Under the pieces are notes generated by a model, which was given only the letters and a program-made list of their open reading frames with translations, was not told the origin of the DNA and made no database searches. A program made the position numbers and the translations under genes. Below, piece after piece: positions 43,608 through 54,936 of a DNA stretch of 64,000 bases. The first letter of the stretch is position 1, and every line of letters starts with the position of its first letter. Source of the stretch: Calonectria ilicicola (taxonomy: Eukaryota > Ascomycota > Sordariomycetes > Hypocreales > Nectriaceae); NCBI GenBank assembly GCA_020809705.1, contig CP085834.1:1984001-2048000 (forward strand). The letters run 5' to 3'.

Positions 43608-45167
43608 ATGGCGACAGACGACCCGCTGCTTCGCTTTCTTCCGCGCGGCGACAATACGCGCCTGTACGAAGGCATCGTCCACGGCGAGGCAGGTCAAGGC
43701 AGCTTTCTTGGACCTAACGAGACGTATGCTGCGCAACCGCTGGAAAAGTTGATTGACCACCAACCCGCCGCCTTCCAGCCGCGCCTCAGATGGGATCACC
43801 TCCATTTCCTGGACGAGGACAAGCAGCCAGAGCTGAAGGATGACGCCGAGGCCTCGATCCGCTTCTGGGCAAACAACGTCTGCCCTCCAGATGATTTCGG
43901 TCTTGTCTCCAACGAGTCGTGGGATCAGCACTGCGCCGACCTATGGCGCCTCCTCGGCCACATGCAGGCACGACAGAGGCCTTTAGAGAACTATGGCCTC
44001 ACTGCCTTGCTGCGGATGCTCTGCTACGGTCTCGCCGATGTCATTGTCCCCTGCCGGTCCAATATGTATTTCAGTACCACCACCATTTACGAGAATGGTC
44101 CAGAGTTGAAAACCATGCCCAGCCCACGCCCATGTCACGACCACCTTCTGCCCGATGGCTACAGCATCGCCGACGCCGTCCACTGCATCGGCTACTCTCC
44201 TCAAAAGTTTCGGGAGGCCACGTACAACAAGCGCTTCTTCATTGGCCACGCGCAATTTGCTTGCGATAACCACTGGGTCTTTTATGCGTGGGATCGCGTT
44301 GCGGGCCAACTCACCGCCTACGACAGCCTCTCTCATGGACGCCGCGAGCGGTGTCAAGCCCTGGCCGTAGCCTGGCGCCAGCTGCTCGCCGAACTGGGCC
44401 TTCCTTTCGATTTTGCCGTCTACAGCATGCCCCTTTCGGACCAGGCCGATGCCGCAGACAGTGCCGTCGTGGGCGTCTTTGCATTCTTCATCAACCTGCG
44501 CGGTTTGGTCGGATTGACTCGGCAGGACATGATCGGCTACATCCCCATCTTGAAAATCAGCTTTGACGACGACTTCCCAACTGCCGTCCCGCCGCTTGCG
44601 CTGAGACACCGGGACTGGAAGCTTGAGCCCTCGATTCACTGCCGGGCCTCCGAATCGGACGATATCGACACCCAGCGAGCCTACCATTTTATCGGCGCCG
44701 CCATACTCGATGAGCTTGGGATTCCCGGTCGATGGTTCAAGGTCAAAGGCGTCACCACAAAGCTCATCGGTTCTGACCTCGCTCACTATGCTCAGTACAG
44801 TGAATCCCAAATCGTCCCGAAAGCCCACATATTTACCTCTTTTGGTGGCTATAATCCCATCCGATGGAAGGGCAACTTTATATCCAACCTTTACAAGGAT
44901 CATCGCATTGTCCAGATCCCTAAAAATGGCCGGTTCGCCAGTCTTTATCGCTTTAGTCGCAAAATCTCCCACAAACGGCCCCAAATTTGGCTTCATCTGC
45001 CTGACACCATCGTGCACTCCTTTACCTCCCGTGGCTTCAGATTTGAAAACGGCTGTCCGGTGCACATTTCACCGCCAGTTGTTAAATCTATTGTGAGCAC
45101 TCCTTTGATTCCTGCTGAGCAAATTGCTAATTGGATACAAGCTTGGCACAGCTGTCACTCCACCTGA
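43608..45167 (+). CDS. Ulp1/C48-like protease-fold protein with non-Cys active site
   Basis: A single exon encodes 519 residues. Residues about 120-310 show the order of conserved elements of Ulp1/SENP cysteine proteases: NHWVFYAWD (candidate His222), LTAYDSLS (Asp239), then PLSDQADAADSAVVGVFAF. In active enzymes the last region carries Gln followed six residues later by the nucleophilic Cys in a DCGV context. Here Gln279 is kept but the corresponding residue is Ser285 (DSAV). If the alignment is right, the enzyme is catalytically dead or altered and may act as a SUMO- or ubiquitin-like binder. Residues 330-519 form a second uncharacterised region. The gene is visibly more GC-rich than its neighbours and has no intron, with a 360-codon antisense shadow frame as a consequence. 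Fold assignment is from motifs only. Confidence 0.6.
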   Translation: MATDDPLLRFLPRGDNTRLYEGIVHGEAGQGSFLGPNETYAAQPLEKLIDHQPAAFQPRLRWDHLHFLDEDKQPELKDDAEASIRFWANNVCPPDDFGLVSNESWDQHCADLWRLLGHMQARQRPLENYGLTALLRMLCYGLADVIVPCRSNMYFSTTTIYENGPELKTMPSPRPCHDHLLPDGYSIADAVHCIGYSPQKFREATYNKRFFIGHAQFACDNHWVFYAWDRVAGQLTAYDSLSHGRRERCQALAVAWRQLLAELGLPFDFAVYSMPLSDQADAADSAVVGVFAFFINLRGLVGLTRQDMIGYIPILKISFDDDFPTAVPPLALRHRDWKLEPSIHCRASESDDIDTQRAYHFIGAAILDELGIPGRWFKVKGVTTKLIGSDLAHYAQYSESQIVPKAHIFTSFGGYNPIRWKGNFISNLYKDHRIVQIPKNGRFASLYRFSRKISHKRPQIWLHLPDTIVHSFTSRGFRFENGCPVHISPPVVKSIVSTPLIPAEQIANWIQAWHSCHST

Positions 45168-45884
45168 AATCCGGGATTTGATGTATGGTGAGGAGAGTTT
45201 GAGCCTCTGATCCACGCCATGAAATCATTCTGTGCGACTCTTCATTGGATCGTTTATTCCAGACTCGAAAATCATCGGATGGTCAGATGGTTAAGGAGCC
45301 ATTTTGCTTAAATAAAAAAAAACCAAGGGAAAAAAACCACATCATCAACACTGGCTACATCTAAAGATTGCGTTTGGAGTAACCTCTCACATACATAGCA
45401 AAGTAGTGATACCAACCAATAGGCTATATCTAGGGACGTTACCCGAACACAAGAACTGTTCACAGACGGATCAAATTTGCCAATGGTTTACAATCGTGTA
45501 AAGAAATCAAATTCAGAAATAATAGAAACCAAACCAAACCGATTACTTCAAAAATAGAAACATAGTTGCATGCCTAGATACAGGCTGTAACATCCTGTGC
45601 AGTCCGCAATGGACCAAAGCGAGTCGTGGCCTGGTGTTCCATCCAAAAGAGCCTCCATCAGGCCCAAAAGACGTTAGTTTCCCTTGTAAAAATACCTTGA
45701 TTTCACCAAAACTTCCAACCTAGGAGATCCCTCCGACAAAGGTGTCTCATAACTCCATTAAATGACTAAATTCCCCAGCCTGTTCCCACCTTGAACCTGT
45801 CTTATCATCGTGAAGAGCGGCATCAACTTGACGCATGACCATTTTATTTCATATTCCCCACGCCGCAACAGCCAACGAATGTAT
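45168..45884. other. Convergent 3' region
   Basis: About 720 bp, AT-rich with short A runs, between the 3' ends of the Ulp1-like and NACHT-WD40 genes. No ORF is supported. Confidence 0.5.
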
Positions 45885-48800
45885 CTAGAAGCACTTTGGA
45901 GAATCTAGTTTGCCGTCAAATCTTATAATCAACACTCTCCCCGAGCTGCACCCAATTGCAATGGTGGATCCATGGGCTACCCAACAACTTGGGCGGGCCG
46001 CAAATGGCAGCCAGACAAGATCATCATCCCCCCAAGTGATCCAGTGATTGTCTGGGGTGACTCTGAGACAAGCGGGGACGTAGGCGCTGATTGAGCGGGT
46101 TCTCTTGCTCTTCTTCTTGCTCACAATTTCCTCGCACATGATCGTCTTCTTCGCGGATAGGAGGCGAGAGTCGCTGGAGCCAAACCTGACGTCGGAGGCT
46201 CCAACGCCAGTCACTTTCTTTGTGCAGAGACAATCGATTGGATTCATTTGCCACACATGAACCAAGTCTCCTCTGACGGAAGCTATCAGCATGGACAAGT
46301 CGGGTGAAAACGCCACCGAGTTAAACTCCCTAGTGCTCCTATAGCTTTGATACGAATCTCCTCCCTTTTTGAGATCCAACACCCGCGCTGACCAGTCATC
46401 CGACGTTGACGCAACCAAGGATGAATCAGCTGAAAATAAAATCAAAGTTACTCTGCTTTCATGTAAAGGATGTGAGCGCGCGCACTTGCCGCTAGTGCGT
46501 TTCCATATCCGCAAGACACCGTCGCAATCGCCTGATGCGACCATGCTGGAATCGTGTGAGAATTCACATGCCGTTACAGCCGATTCGTGACCCACAAACT
46601 CGCGAATTGACCCCTTGGAAATGCTCAACAGCTGAAGGACGCCGTCGTGCGATCCAAAGGCCAGAGTTTTTGAGTCCGGCGAAAAGCTGACGGGTGGGAT
46701 GTGTTGCCCGTCTTGCTCAAAGCTCCAGATGCACCTACCATCACTGACATTCCACAGTCGAATGGTACTACCGTAAGAGGTTGACGCGATAAATTTGGAG
46801 TCGGGAGAAAATTTGATATCTTCAATGTAGCCACAGCCGCCTGGGACTTGGAGAGTATGCTTGAGATTTCCGGTTTTGGCATTCCAGACTCGAAGCGAGC
46901 CATTGACAGAACCAGACCCGACAAGCCCATAGTCTGGCGAAAATTTGATTACTATAATGCGGCTCCCATCTTGATAATCGTCGCACTTGGGCAGATCCAG
47001 TTCGTGGTCTAGACACCATGTTCGTGCAGTAGTATCCGAGGAGGCGGACGCCAAAAACCTCGAATTGGGAGAAAAGGCGACGGCATTGACATCATCGCCA
47101 TGGCCTCTGAATGCGCGTTCGCAGATGCCGCTTTCTGTGCCCCATATCTGAACCTGGAAGTTTGCAGAGGCGGTTGCAATAAAGGCCGAGTCGGGGGAAA
47201 AGGAAATCGAGGTCATGAACGTGACACATTCAAGAGTTCGGACGCAGCTGCGATCTGAAAGCCGCCACACCCGCACAGTACCGTCAAGAGAGCTTGATGC
47301 GAGATACTCGTTATTCGGCGCAAAGGTAACCGAAACAGCGCTTTGCGTATGTCCTTCCAGGATGTGCATACAATTACCATGCTCGACGCTCCATAGCCGG
47401 ATCATGTAGTCTTCCGTGGCAGAGGCAAGAATTGCCGAGTCTGGCGAAAATGCCACTGAGTTGGCAGCCCCCCAAGAGCCCTCTAGTGAATGAATATACT
47501 CTTTGCTAATGAAGCTCCAAACCCACATATTGCCGTAATCAGAGCCGAGGGCAATGAGCTTTGAGTCAGGCGAACACGCAACTGTAAGGATCTCGCAAAT
47601 TGGATCCAACAATGACTCCACGACCTTGCCGTTCCAGACAGACCAAATCTTTACGGTTTTGTCACTAGAGCCGGAGATGACCCTCGCTCCATCGGGCGAG
47701 AAGGTTACCGAATTCACAGGTCCTTTATGGCCGGTCAGTGTAGTTATGAGATTACCATCTTCTACGTGCCAGATTTGCACAGTTCCGTCTTCAGAGCCTG
47801 TCACGAGAAACTTCGAATCTGGTGAGAAGGCCACCGATGTGACTGTGTCTGAATGACCGTCGAAGGTGCGGTGAAATCGGCCCCAGTGTTCCTCACGGCT
47901 CGGCCGAAGAGCCATCCACGGAACAAGATCTTGGCTGCACGCCTCTGCCACGATGCTGTCTTGCGGTGCAAATGGAAGAATCGAGCAATATATTTGAAGG
48001 GGATGGGATTCAATTATTTGCGCATTTTGGGTGATCATCTGCTCAGTATCTTCAATAAAGGCTAAAAGTCTGTGGCTGTTTGTTGGCTACCTGTGTGTCA
48101 GTCCGCTGTTTGACAAATAGTGGGTTTCTTCCATTTTTCAATGGCTGCTCACCTTTATGTTCGTTTTTATAAGCCGCAGCAGGCAAAGAGTCATCGATGC
48201 CTGCCCAATCAAGGTCATCACCTCGAGCCAGTGAAGAAAATGAACCTCAAAAAACTTCATAATCGGCCCGTTGTCATCTTGGAGAATGCCAGCATATCTC
48301 AAATGCTCAACCCAGTGAGAACAAGCATATTTCAACTCGGGAGGGATGCGCTTGACTATCACATCGATATGAACTTTGGCACGGGTTTGTCCTGGGTGCG
48401 ACATTGCTGCAATATTTCTTGTGAGCATACGGCTCATGACCCGCAGGCAGTCGGCCACGATGGACCCATGGATGTATTTATTGTCGATGGCATATTCGGT
48501 GTCTGTCCCGAGTAAGAATTCTCGGAGATGTGCACTGTAACACGATATAGGATCATAGTAATTTTTTGGGATATTTATGACGCAGTGAAGCCTGTGCAGT
48601 ACTTCGTGCACCTTGCCCACGTCAATGTTAAGGAGACGCGCTAATCTACTCGCTGAGAGGCTGTCATTTAAAACGGCAACACTGCCAACGACTCGTCGAA
48701 ATTGAGCCATGCCTTTGGGGGTTGTGTTCAGAGGTGCTCTTTTAAATGCAGTCACGTACAGCTCTTCCAGTTGCGACGCGAGGCATCGCCCCAAAGAACG

Positions 48801-49845
48801 ACTAATGGCATCTAGGCGCTGTTTTGGATCTTCAGAACCCCAATCCTCAACAAATCGGCATGCAATATCTGCATAGCCATATACTGGATGGGACAGCAGC
48901 GCTAATGCAAAAACATCGTCATTGTTGGGCCAGGCTTCCGGCAGCTTTTGATGCTGGGAAACAGACCTGTTGTAATTATCCCTTGCGGTTGTCAGCCGTT
49001 CCTTTACAAATGCCTTTAAACCAGAAGTAATTTCTGATACGTTGTAGTTGTGCATTTCGATCATATCACAGCTGCCTTCGAGGGCAGCAAATGCAAGGCG
49101 TGCCGACATGTCAGGCCTGTAGGTAATGACGGCTCTAAGGTACACAAGCCCCATATCTTTGGCGCAAGAAAACATTTTCATCAGTAGCGCGGCTTCGGCA
49201 GTTGATTCGCACTCATCAATCGAGTCGATGATGATTATAAGGGGGATGTCGTGGCCCATTGTGACAGCTATGAGTGGTTGGAGGATCAGCTTGGCCCACT
49301 GCTCCTTCAAGCCCTGTTGAGCAATGTCGGGCTCGGCATCTATCAGCTCCTTCAGTACTGCAGCATAGCCACGAACTCTTTGCAGTATTTGAGCAGCGAG
49401 CATGATGCAGAATTTGGACAGGTTGGCTCGGTTAGTGCCAGCCTTGAAGTAGAAACAGCCACCAAGAAAGGACTTTTTGTCCAGCTCGCGGGATAGGGTG
49501 CGGCAAAAGGCGGTTTTCCCAATGCTCGGCACACCGTGAACGCCGAGTATGGGATGGCGGCCGTTCTCAGCCCAGTCTATTACTTCCCGGACGAGATTGT
49601 TGCGGGTACCTTCAAAGCACCTGGGCTCGTGCTCGTCATAGTTGGGGAGCGGATTGAAGGCGGATCCGGCAGCTCTGCACAGAAACGCATATACCTCGAG
49701 GCTGTTGCACACAATCAGCTCGCGTCGATGACGCCTGCGTTTACCGTTGTTGAGCTTACTGGAGCTCGTGCGAGTAGCCGGGATCCTTGGGCAACGCCAC
49801 GGCGGCTATGTCGCCGTCATCCACCGTTGCACCAGCCATAGCCAT
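45885..49845 (-). CDS. NACHT-WD40 NLR-type protein (HET-E/HET-D architecture)
   Basis: Three exons (49845-49760, 49674-48153, 48086-45885) encode 1,269 residues. The start ATG sits in a strong context (CCACCATGG). The first intron joins YSHELQ to AAGSAFNPLPNYDEHEPRC. The NACHT domain has Walker A GVPSIGKTAF near residues 75-85 and Walker B LIIIIDSIDEC. After the second intron the linker SHRLLAFIEDTEQMITQN leads into about 13 WD40 repeats (GHSDTVTSVAFSPDSKFLVT, then SGSSDKTVKIW) from about residue 600 to 1,200. STAND proteins of this type control vegetative incompatibility in Podospora. The N-terminal 45 residues are too short for a HET, HeLo or Goodbye effector domain, so the death effector may be missing or supplied in trans. 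The repeats are divergent from each other, unlike the near-identical repeats of HET-E. Confidence 0.88.
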
Positions 49846-50570
49846 GGTGGCAGTCGACCGCGGAGAGTGCGGCGCGAGAAGAGACCGGGAGCGAGAAGGC
49901 GCCCGTCAAAAGTTGATGGCATCGACAGGTTCTTTGTGCAATGGAATGAAAACAAGGCTTACCTGGGTGAAACCGGTGCGGGGATGCTCACACACTGCAT
50001 CATGCAAGGCGGATGGATCCCCTCAATCGGCCATTTTTGAAGCGGCGCGCCCTCTCGCTCAGCACTCTAATCGCTACCCCCGACTTTAATCGCGAGTGGC
50101 TAGCTACTTTGGAATATAACCGTCCACATCCCTGGTCTCATCCAAGAAACTATTTCCACAAAAAAACTGTACAGTCGCCGCTGCGAGCAACTTCAAGTGG
50201 GGGCCATCTGCACAAATGGCCCAGCTCAACACAAAACACGCCCAGCTCTGATTGGATACGGGTCATCGGGCCGGCAGTAAGTCCAGACACCAGCACAGGT
50301 GAAAAGAAAACCTTGGGCAAAGACTCGCGTGATTGAAAAAAAAAAGCAAATTCAATTGTTCAAGTGAAAAAACGCGTCGCGTTGGGCCACACAACCAATA
50401 GTGAGCCGGGACTCATCCATCACTCAGATCGTTCCTCATCATCATCTTCACCCAGCACCAGCCCTGCCAATTACAAGTCCAGAGTCCGCCCGCACACCAC
50501 CATCTCACCTAATAAACTAATTGCATCTATGTAATCTGTAGCCCTGCACCAAAACATTCCCGCTCATCCA
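49846..50570. other. Spacer between two tandem NLR genes
   Basis: About 725 bp: promoter and 5' leader of the NACHT-WD40 gene and the 3' end of the ankyrin NLR gene. Plus-strand ORFs at 49536-50336 are shadows or unsupported. A run of ten A lies near 50337-50346. Confidence 0.5.
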
Positions 50571-53500
50571 TCATGTGCCGCCCTGATTGCTCTGGTTGCT
50601 CAATTTGCTGAACCTTTTTAACTTTTCAGCACTCTGCTTGGCCTCCACGCTCGCTCCCCTCTCCACAAGCAGCTGCACAACGTCTGAAAAGCCGTACCAA
50701 GTAGCCCAGAATAATGGCGTCCGCCCATTTCTTCCCTTGGCCTCAACATTGGCTCCCCTGTCAAGAAGTAGCTGGACCATGGATTTGTAGCCCTTCCTGG
50801 CCGCCTGACTCAGCGGCGTCTGACCGGAGTGGTACACCTTTGACTCGACATTCGCCCCTTTGTCAAGAAGTATTTGCGCAATCGCCACATGGTTGTACTG
50901 CGAAGCCCAAAACAGCGGCGTCATGCCAATGTGGTCTTTTGCTTCAATGTTTGCGCCCTTCTTGAGCAGCAGCTGAACCGTACCCTCGTGTCCGTTTTGA
51001 ACAGCCCAACTCAGCGGCGTCCGATCAGCGTTGTCCCTCGACTCGACATCGGCACCCTTTTTAAGCAGTAGCTTCAGGACCGCAGCATGTCCGTGCTGTG
51101 CGGCATACATCAACGGCGTCCGGTCCAAATTGTCTCTTGACTCGAGCTTTTGGTCAGACAGCGCGGCCTTGACCAGCGTTTCGATACCAAAATATGACAC
51201 CAAGTGGAGCCCCGTCACCTGTCGTGGAGCTTCTTGACTGTAGTCTACGTGATTTGGCCACCGTTTCGACACTAGCAACGCCTGGCTTGCTGCTTCGACG
51301 TGTCTCTTCCGCTGAAAGAAATTGGGAATCTCTGCATTCGACATGGACGCTTCGCGGGCATGATGGCCCCAGTAATGTGCAGCGTAGTCGTAGAACGGGT
51401 TTGACCGCAACCGCTGCTCAAATTCCTCGTTTGTTTGGCAATAGCCGCTCTCAAAATTGTTGAACGAGAGGTATGTAGCACAAATGACGGCCAAGTTTTT
51501 TTGAACTTCAACCATGGCCTCCTCATTCTTCCGAATGTCAGGTACGATTGAATCTTCTAGCAGAGCTTGTGGGCTCTCGATAGATTTGATCGAGGCCATG
51601 TTCGTTGTCAAATATTCTCGTGCCGTTTCGTGTGTTAAACGGACAATGCCACTGTCTCTATCAACAATCACAAGCCCTCTGCAAGCAGTTGCTATCATTA
51701 TCGTGCTCTCCCTTTTATTTTCCTCGAGCATCAACATATTAGCTCTCGTTGCTAAAGCCTCGCAAAGCTCCTGTGTCGTGAGAAATCTCCTTGCACAAGT
51801 GAGCACCGCAAGCGCTTTCGCCCCAAGCGATCGGAAGCCTGCGCTTTGGTTTCTGACTCTTTTTATGGAATCCGCGTATGCGGACGCCAGTGAGAGCTCG
51901 CCTCTCGGAAGCCTATCCAATGATTCGGCGAGATCATTCAGTGTCGTCTTATCACTAAGAGATCCAAAGTGAAGCCGCGCGAGAAGAAATCTATCTTCAA
52001 GTTTAGTACTTGCAAAGTCGGTCGGTCCATACAGCGTGGATGAATACTTACACCCCACCAGCCGCATCCGTAATAGCCGTTTTTACCCTGTTCCGGAATC
52101 TCTTCTTGGTCTCATCGGAAATATCCAGGTTGCTGTCACTAAGTAACAATAACTGCGGCATGTAGCCATCCAGATATCGCTCCATGTCTGGTCTTTTTGC
52201 ACTTATCTCCAACACGTCAGTTCTCCCGTAAAACGTTTTCCCAATCTCAAGCAGAGGCCGTGAGGTTGCAAGGAAATTGGTTGGCGTATTGTCCAGCAGG
52301 GAAAATATCGCCGATAGGAACATTGATCGACATTCGGATTCGCACTCATCAAGTGCATCAACAACGATGAATACTTTGGTGTATTCTTTGACCACAGAAT
52401 GTAAGACTTTCAATATTTCATCTAATGATGGCTGTGAAAGTTTTTCCCTATGCTTCCCATATAGAGAATCTACACTTTCAGGCAGAGAAGGTCGACATTG
52501 GACTAGTTGCTTCAATAAACTTTCCAACAGGTATTCGGGTTTCTCCTGCTCCTGCTGAAGGGCACAAAAATACAGATGTGCGACTCCAAAAGCCTTGTCG
52601 TTTTTAAACCGCCCTGTAAGTTCATCAACCACAATAGCAGCGAGGGTTGTTTTACCTGCTCCAGGAAGCCCCGGGCAGAAGAGGGTCTGCTTATGACCTT
52701 TTAGCCAGGCCCTGTATTTTGAGCAATTTAAGAACCAGAGCCCTGTCCCAGGATATCGCATCCTTATGTAGTCGCTTTGTCGTGGACATTGTCCCCTTGG
52801 CGCTGGCCATGTAAAAGCGCCTTGGTCATCTTGACCGCTTTGTTTAGCATCAGTCTTTATTACAACTTCGGGCGCTTCTTCATACTTTCGTCTGGCGGGT
52901 TCTACATTAGTAATCGACATTTGCTCTACCTCCTCGGTGGACACAACAGATAGAAGCTCCTTGGCGAATGCCGCAGCGACCATGGCTGCATACCCTTGCC
53001 AATCCTTATTTTTGTGCGAATCCGTGTAATCACAGATCCCTCGAATTAGAACGCAAGGGAAATCATTCATCAGTCCCGCTGCCTCGGTTTCAATGCAGCA
53101 GACTTGACCGCCTAGTCTTTTGTTGATTTCATCTCGCAAAGTCGCATCCTTCACGGCTTGGTTGCTGGAAGCTATAAGGCCGTAATGTACGCGTATGTCA
53201 TCTCTTGGTTTCCTCTTGACAATCTTTGACTGATCACAGTGCATGCAATGATTTCCTGGCTCTTCATCCTCCTCATTCCCCTCCTCTCCTGTGGCCTCAG
53301 TCTCGCCAAATGTCACATCATTATCGACAATAGCCAATTTTTGAACATGATTATGGTCTGCCATAAAGAGGACGTCTTTTAGTGATTCCGACTTCGTGTA
53401 TTCTGGTACCAACTTAGGCCATGTCCTTTTCAGGTCCTCAATATATTCTGTTATTTTGGTACCCTTCATCGCGTGCTCCGTTTCTAGTTTTGTCAGGGCT

Positions 53501-53988
53501 GCCAGCAGCACAGTGGGATGTCGCTCCAATGCTCCGATTCGTTGTAGTTCTCCTTGGGCATCGGTGCACCACTGCACAACTCCAGCAAACCCATCCCTTG
53601 GTGCGCCGACGACGACATCACCAAGCCTGACTGATTTTGGGACACCTCCCCCGACGCCGACCATTAAGTTAAATTTGATGCAAGGAAAGGCAGACATCAT
53701 TTGAGCTGCCACTTTTGCTGAATTGGTGCTGCTGACGCCGCAGGCAACCACAACATTGTGCCCGCCAACACACCCAAGTGTATAAGAATTGTCGTCGCCA
53801 GGCCGTCTGGGAAGGTCCGCATGGATTTCATCCAACATGGCGGATGCCGCGATTCGCTCCTTTGGTAGGGCACAAACCCATCCTACTGTATAATCGCGAT
53901 ACTCCAGTCGTGTTGGGCGAGTCTGACCGGGTGCCACCTGATCAAGCGCAGCCTCGCCATTGCCAATCTCGCTGCTTTTATCCGACAT
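50571..53988 (-). CDS. PNP-NACHT-ankyrin NLR-type protein
   Basis: Two exons (53988-52052, 51990-50571) encode 1,118 residues. Residues about 30-330 are a purine-nucleoside phosphorylase-like domain (YTVGWVCALPKE, FNLMVGVGGGVPKSVRLGDV, CIETEAAGLMNDFPCVLIRG, ICDYTDSHKN) with an acidic insert and a CMHC motif (GNHCMHCDQ). The NACHT domain follows, with P-loop GLPGAGKTTLAAIVV near residue 440 and VFIVVDALDEC near 540. The intron joins AAGGV to FLLARLHFGSL. The end has about six ankyrin repeats (RTPLSWAVQNGHEGTVQLLL, then KKGANIEAKD). PNP-type NLR N-termini are frequent in fungi and are thought to be nucleoside- or nucleotide-acting effectors by analogy with bacterial defence. The ATG at 53988 is used; the upstream frame has only a TTG. 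It lies head-to-tail with the NACHT-WD40 gene. Confidence 0.9.
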
Positions 53989-54936
53989 CTTCAAGTCGTT
54001 CAGGGAAATGGATATGGGCTGGTCGAATAGTAGGCACTAGAAGTCCTTTTGCGGGCATATACAAGGAACGATCGACTCGGTTGACGGTCTCCGGCGCTCA
54101 GCCTGCTCAAACAATGTCAGCTCCGGTCGCTTTCCAGATAACAAGACTAACCGAGCAGATAGATATGGAGCTGGAAGAGCTGCCAAAGCGGTGTCCAAAT
54201 CGATTCAATCACGCAACATATCTCCAGCAATGAATAAGTAATGATTTCTAAAGCTCTGGAAGAATGGTGCCAGTCATATTGCAGAAATTCAAGATCACGA
54301 ATGTCGAGCTGCCTACAGACAGGAGCGGGGAGTCAAGCCTTGTTGGGCGCTCAGCCGCCGCCACCTTGCATATTTTTTATGTACGACGAAGAATCAATAA
54401 CAGCACACTGTGATTAGTAAATAAGCGGCTAAGGTCGGTCATGTTTCGATTTTATAAATGACGATATCTAAATCGAAGGCTACGTTTTTTACGCAGTGCA
54501 ACGGTTATTCGTCGCGTTGTCATCTGGCTTGACCAGAAAATTATGCCTTCTGAGCTGCATTCATCTTCTTGCACAAATCTTGGCAATCCGCTGCGTCATA
54601 AATTCCGATGTGCAAAAAAACAAGCCAATCATAAATTGTCGCCAAGAAATAACGGAATAACGTGCCTAAGCTGACAAAGTATACTGTGTGGCTAAATGTG
54701 ATGTACCGAGCAACCATGAGTCAATCACTCCTCTGCGAATATTCACCTCACAAAATTACGAAAGATATCCAATCAGTCACTCTTTAGCGGTGTTCTGGAA
54801 TCGCTTAATTTCTTTCTAGGAATTCAAAGTGGTCGACATGAATTTTAAGTCATGTTCAATCTGACTAGTCATCTTTGTGAAAGTCCTCGCCATAGCCACT
54901 CAGAGTCCATGTCGATGGCCACCCACGACCAACGGC
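53989..54936. other. Intergenic, about 950 bp
   Basis: Promoter of the PNP-NACHT-ankyrin gene and 3' side of the isochorismatase-like gene. The 151-codon ORF at 53778-54233 is mostly antisense to the NLR exon and is not called. Confidence 0.5.

Noticed and set aside
43983..45065. 360-codon minus-strand ORF
   Set aside because: It lies wholly antisense to the GC-rich Ulp1-like gene, lacks any domain motif, and is explained by the codon composition of the plus-strand gene.
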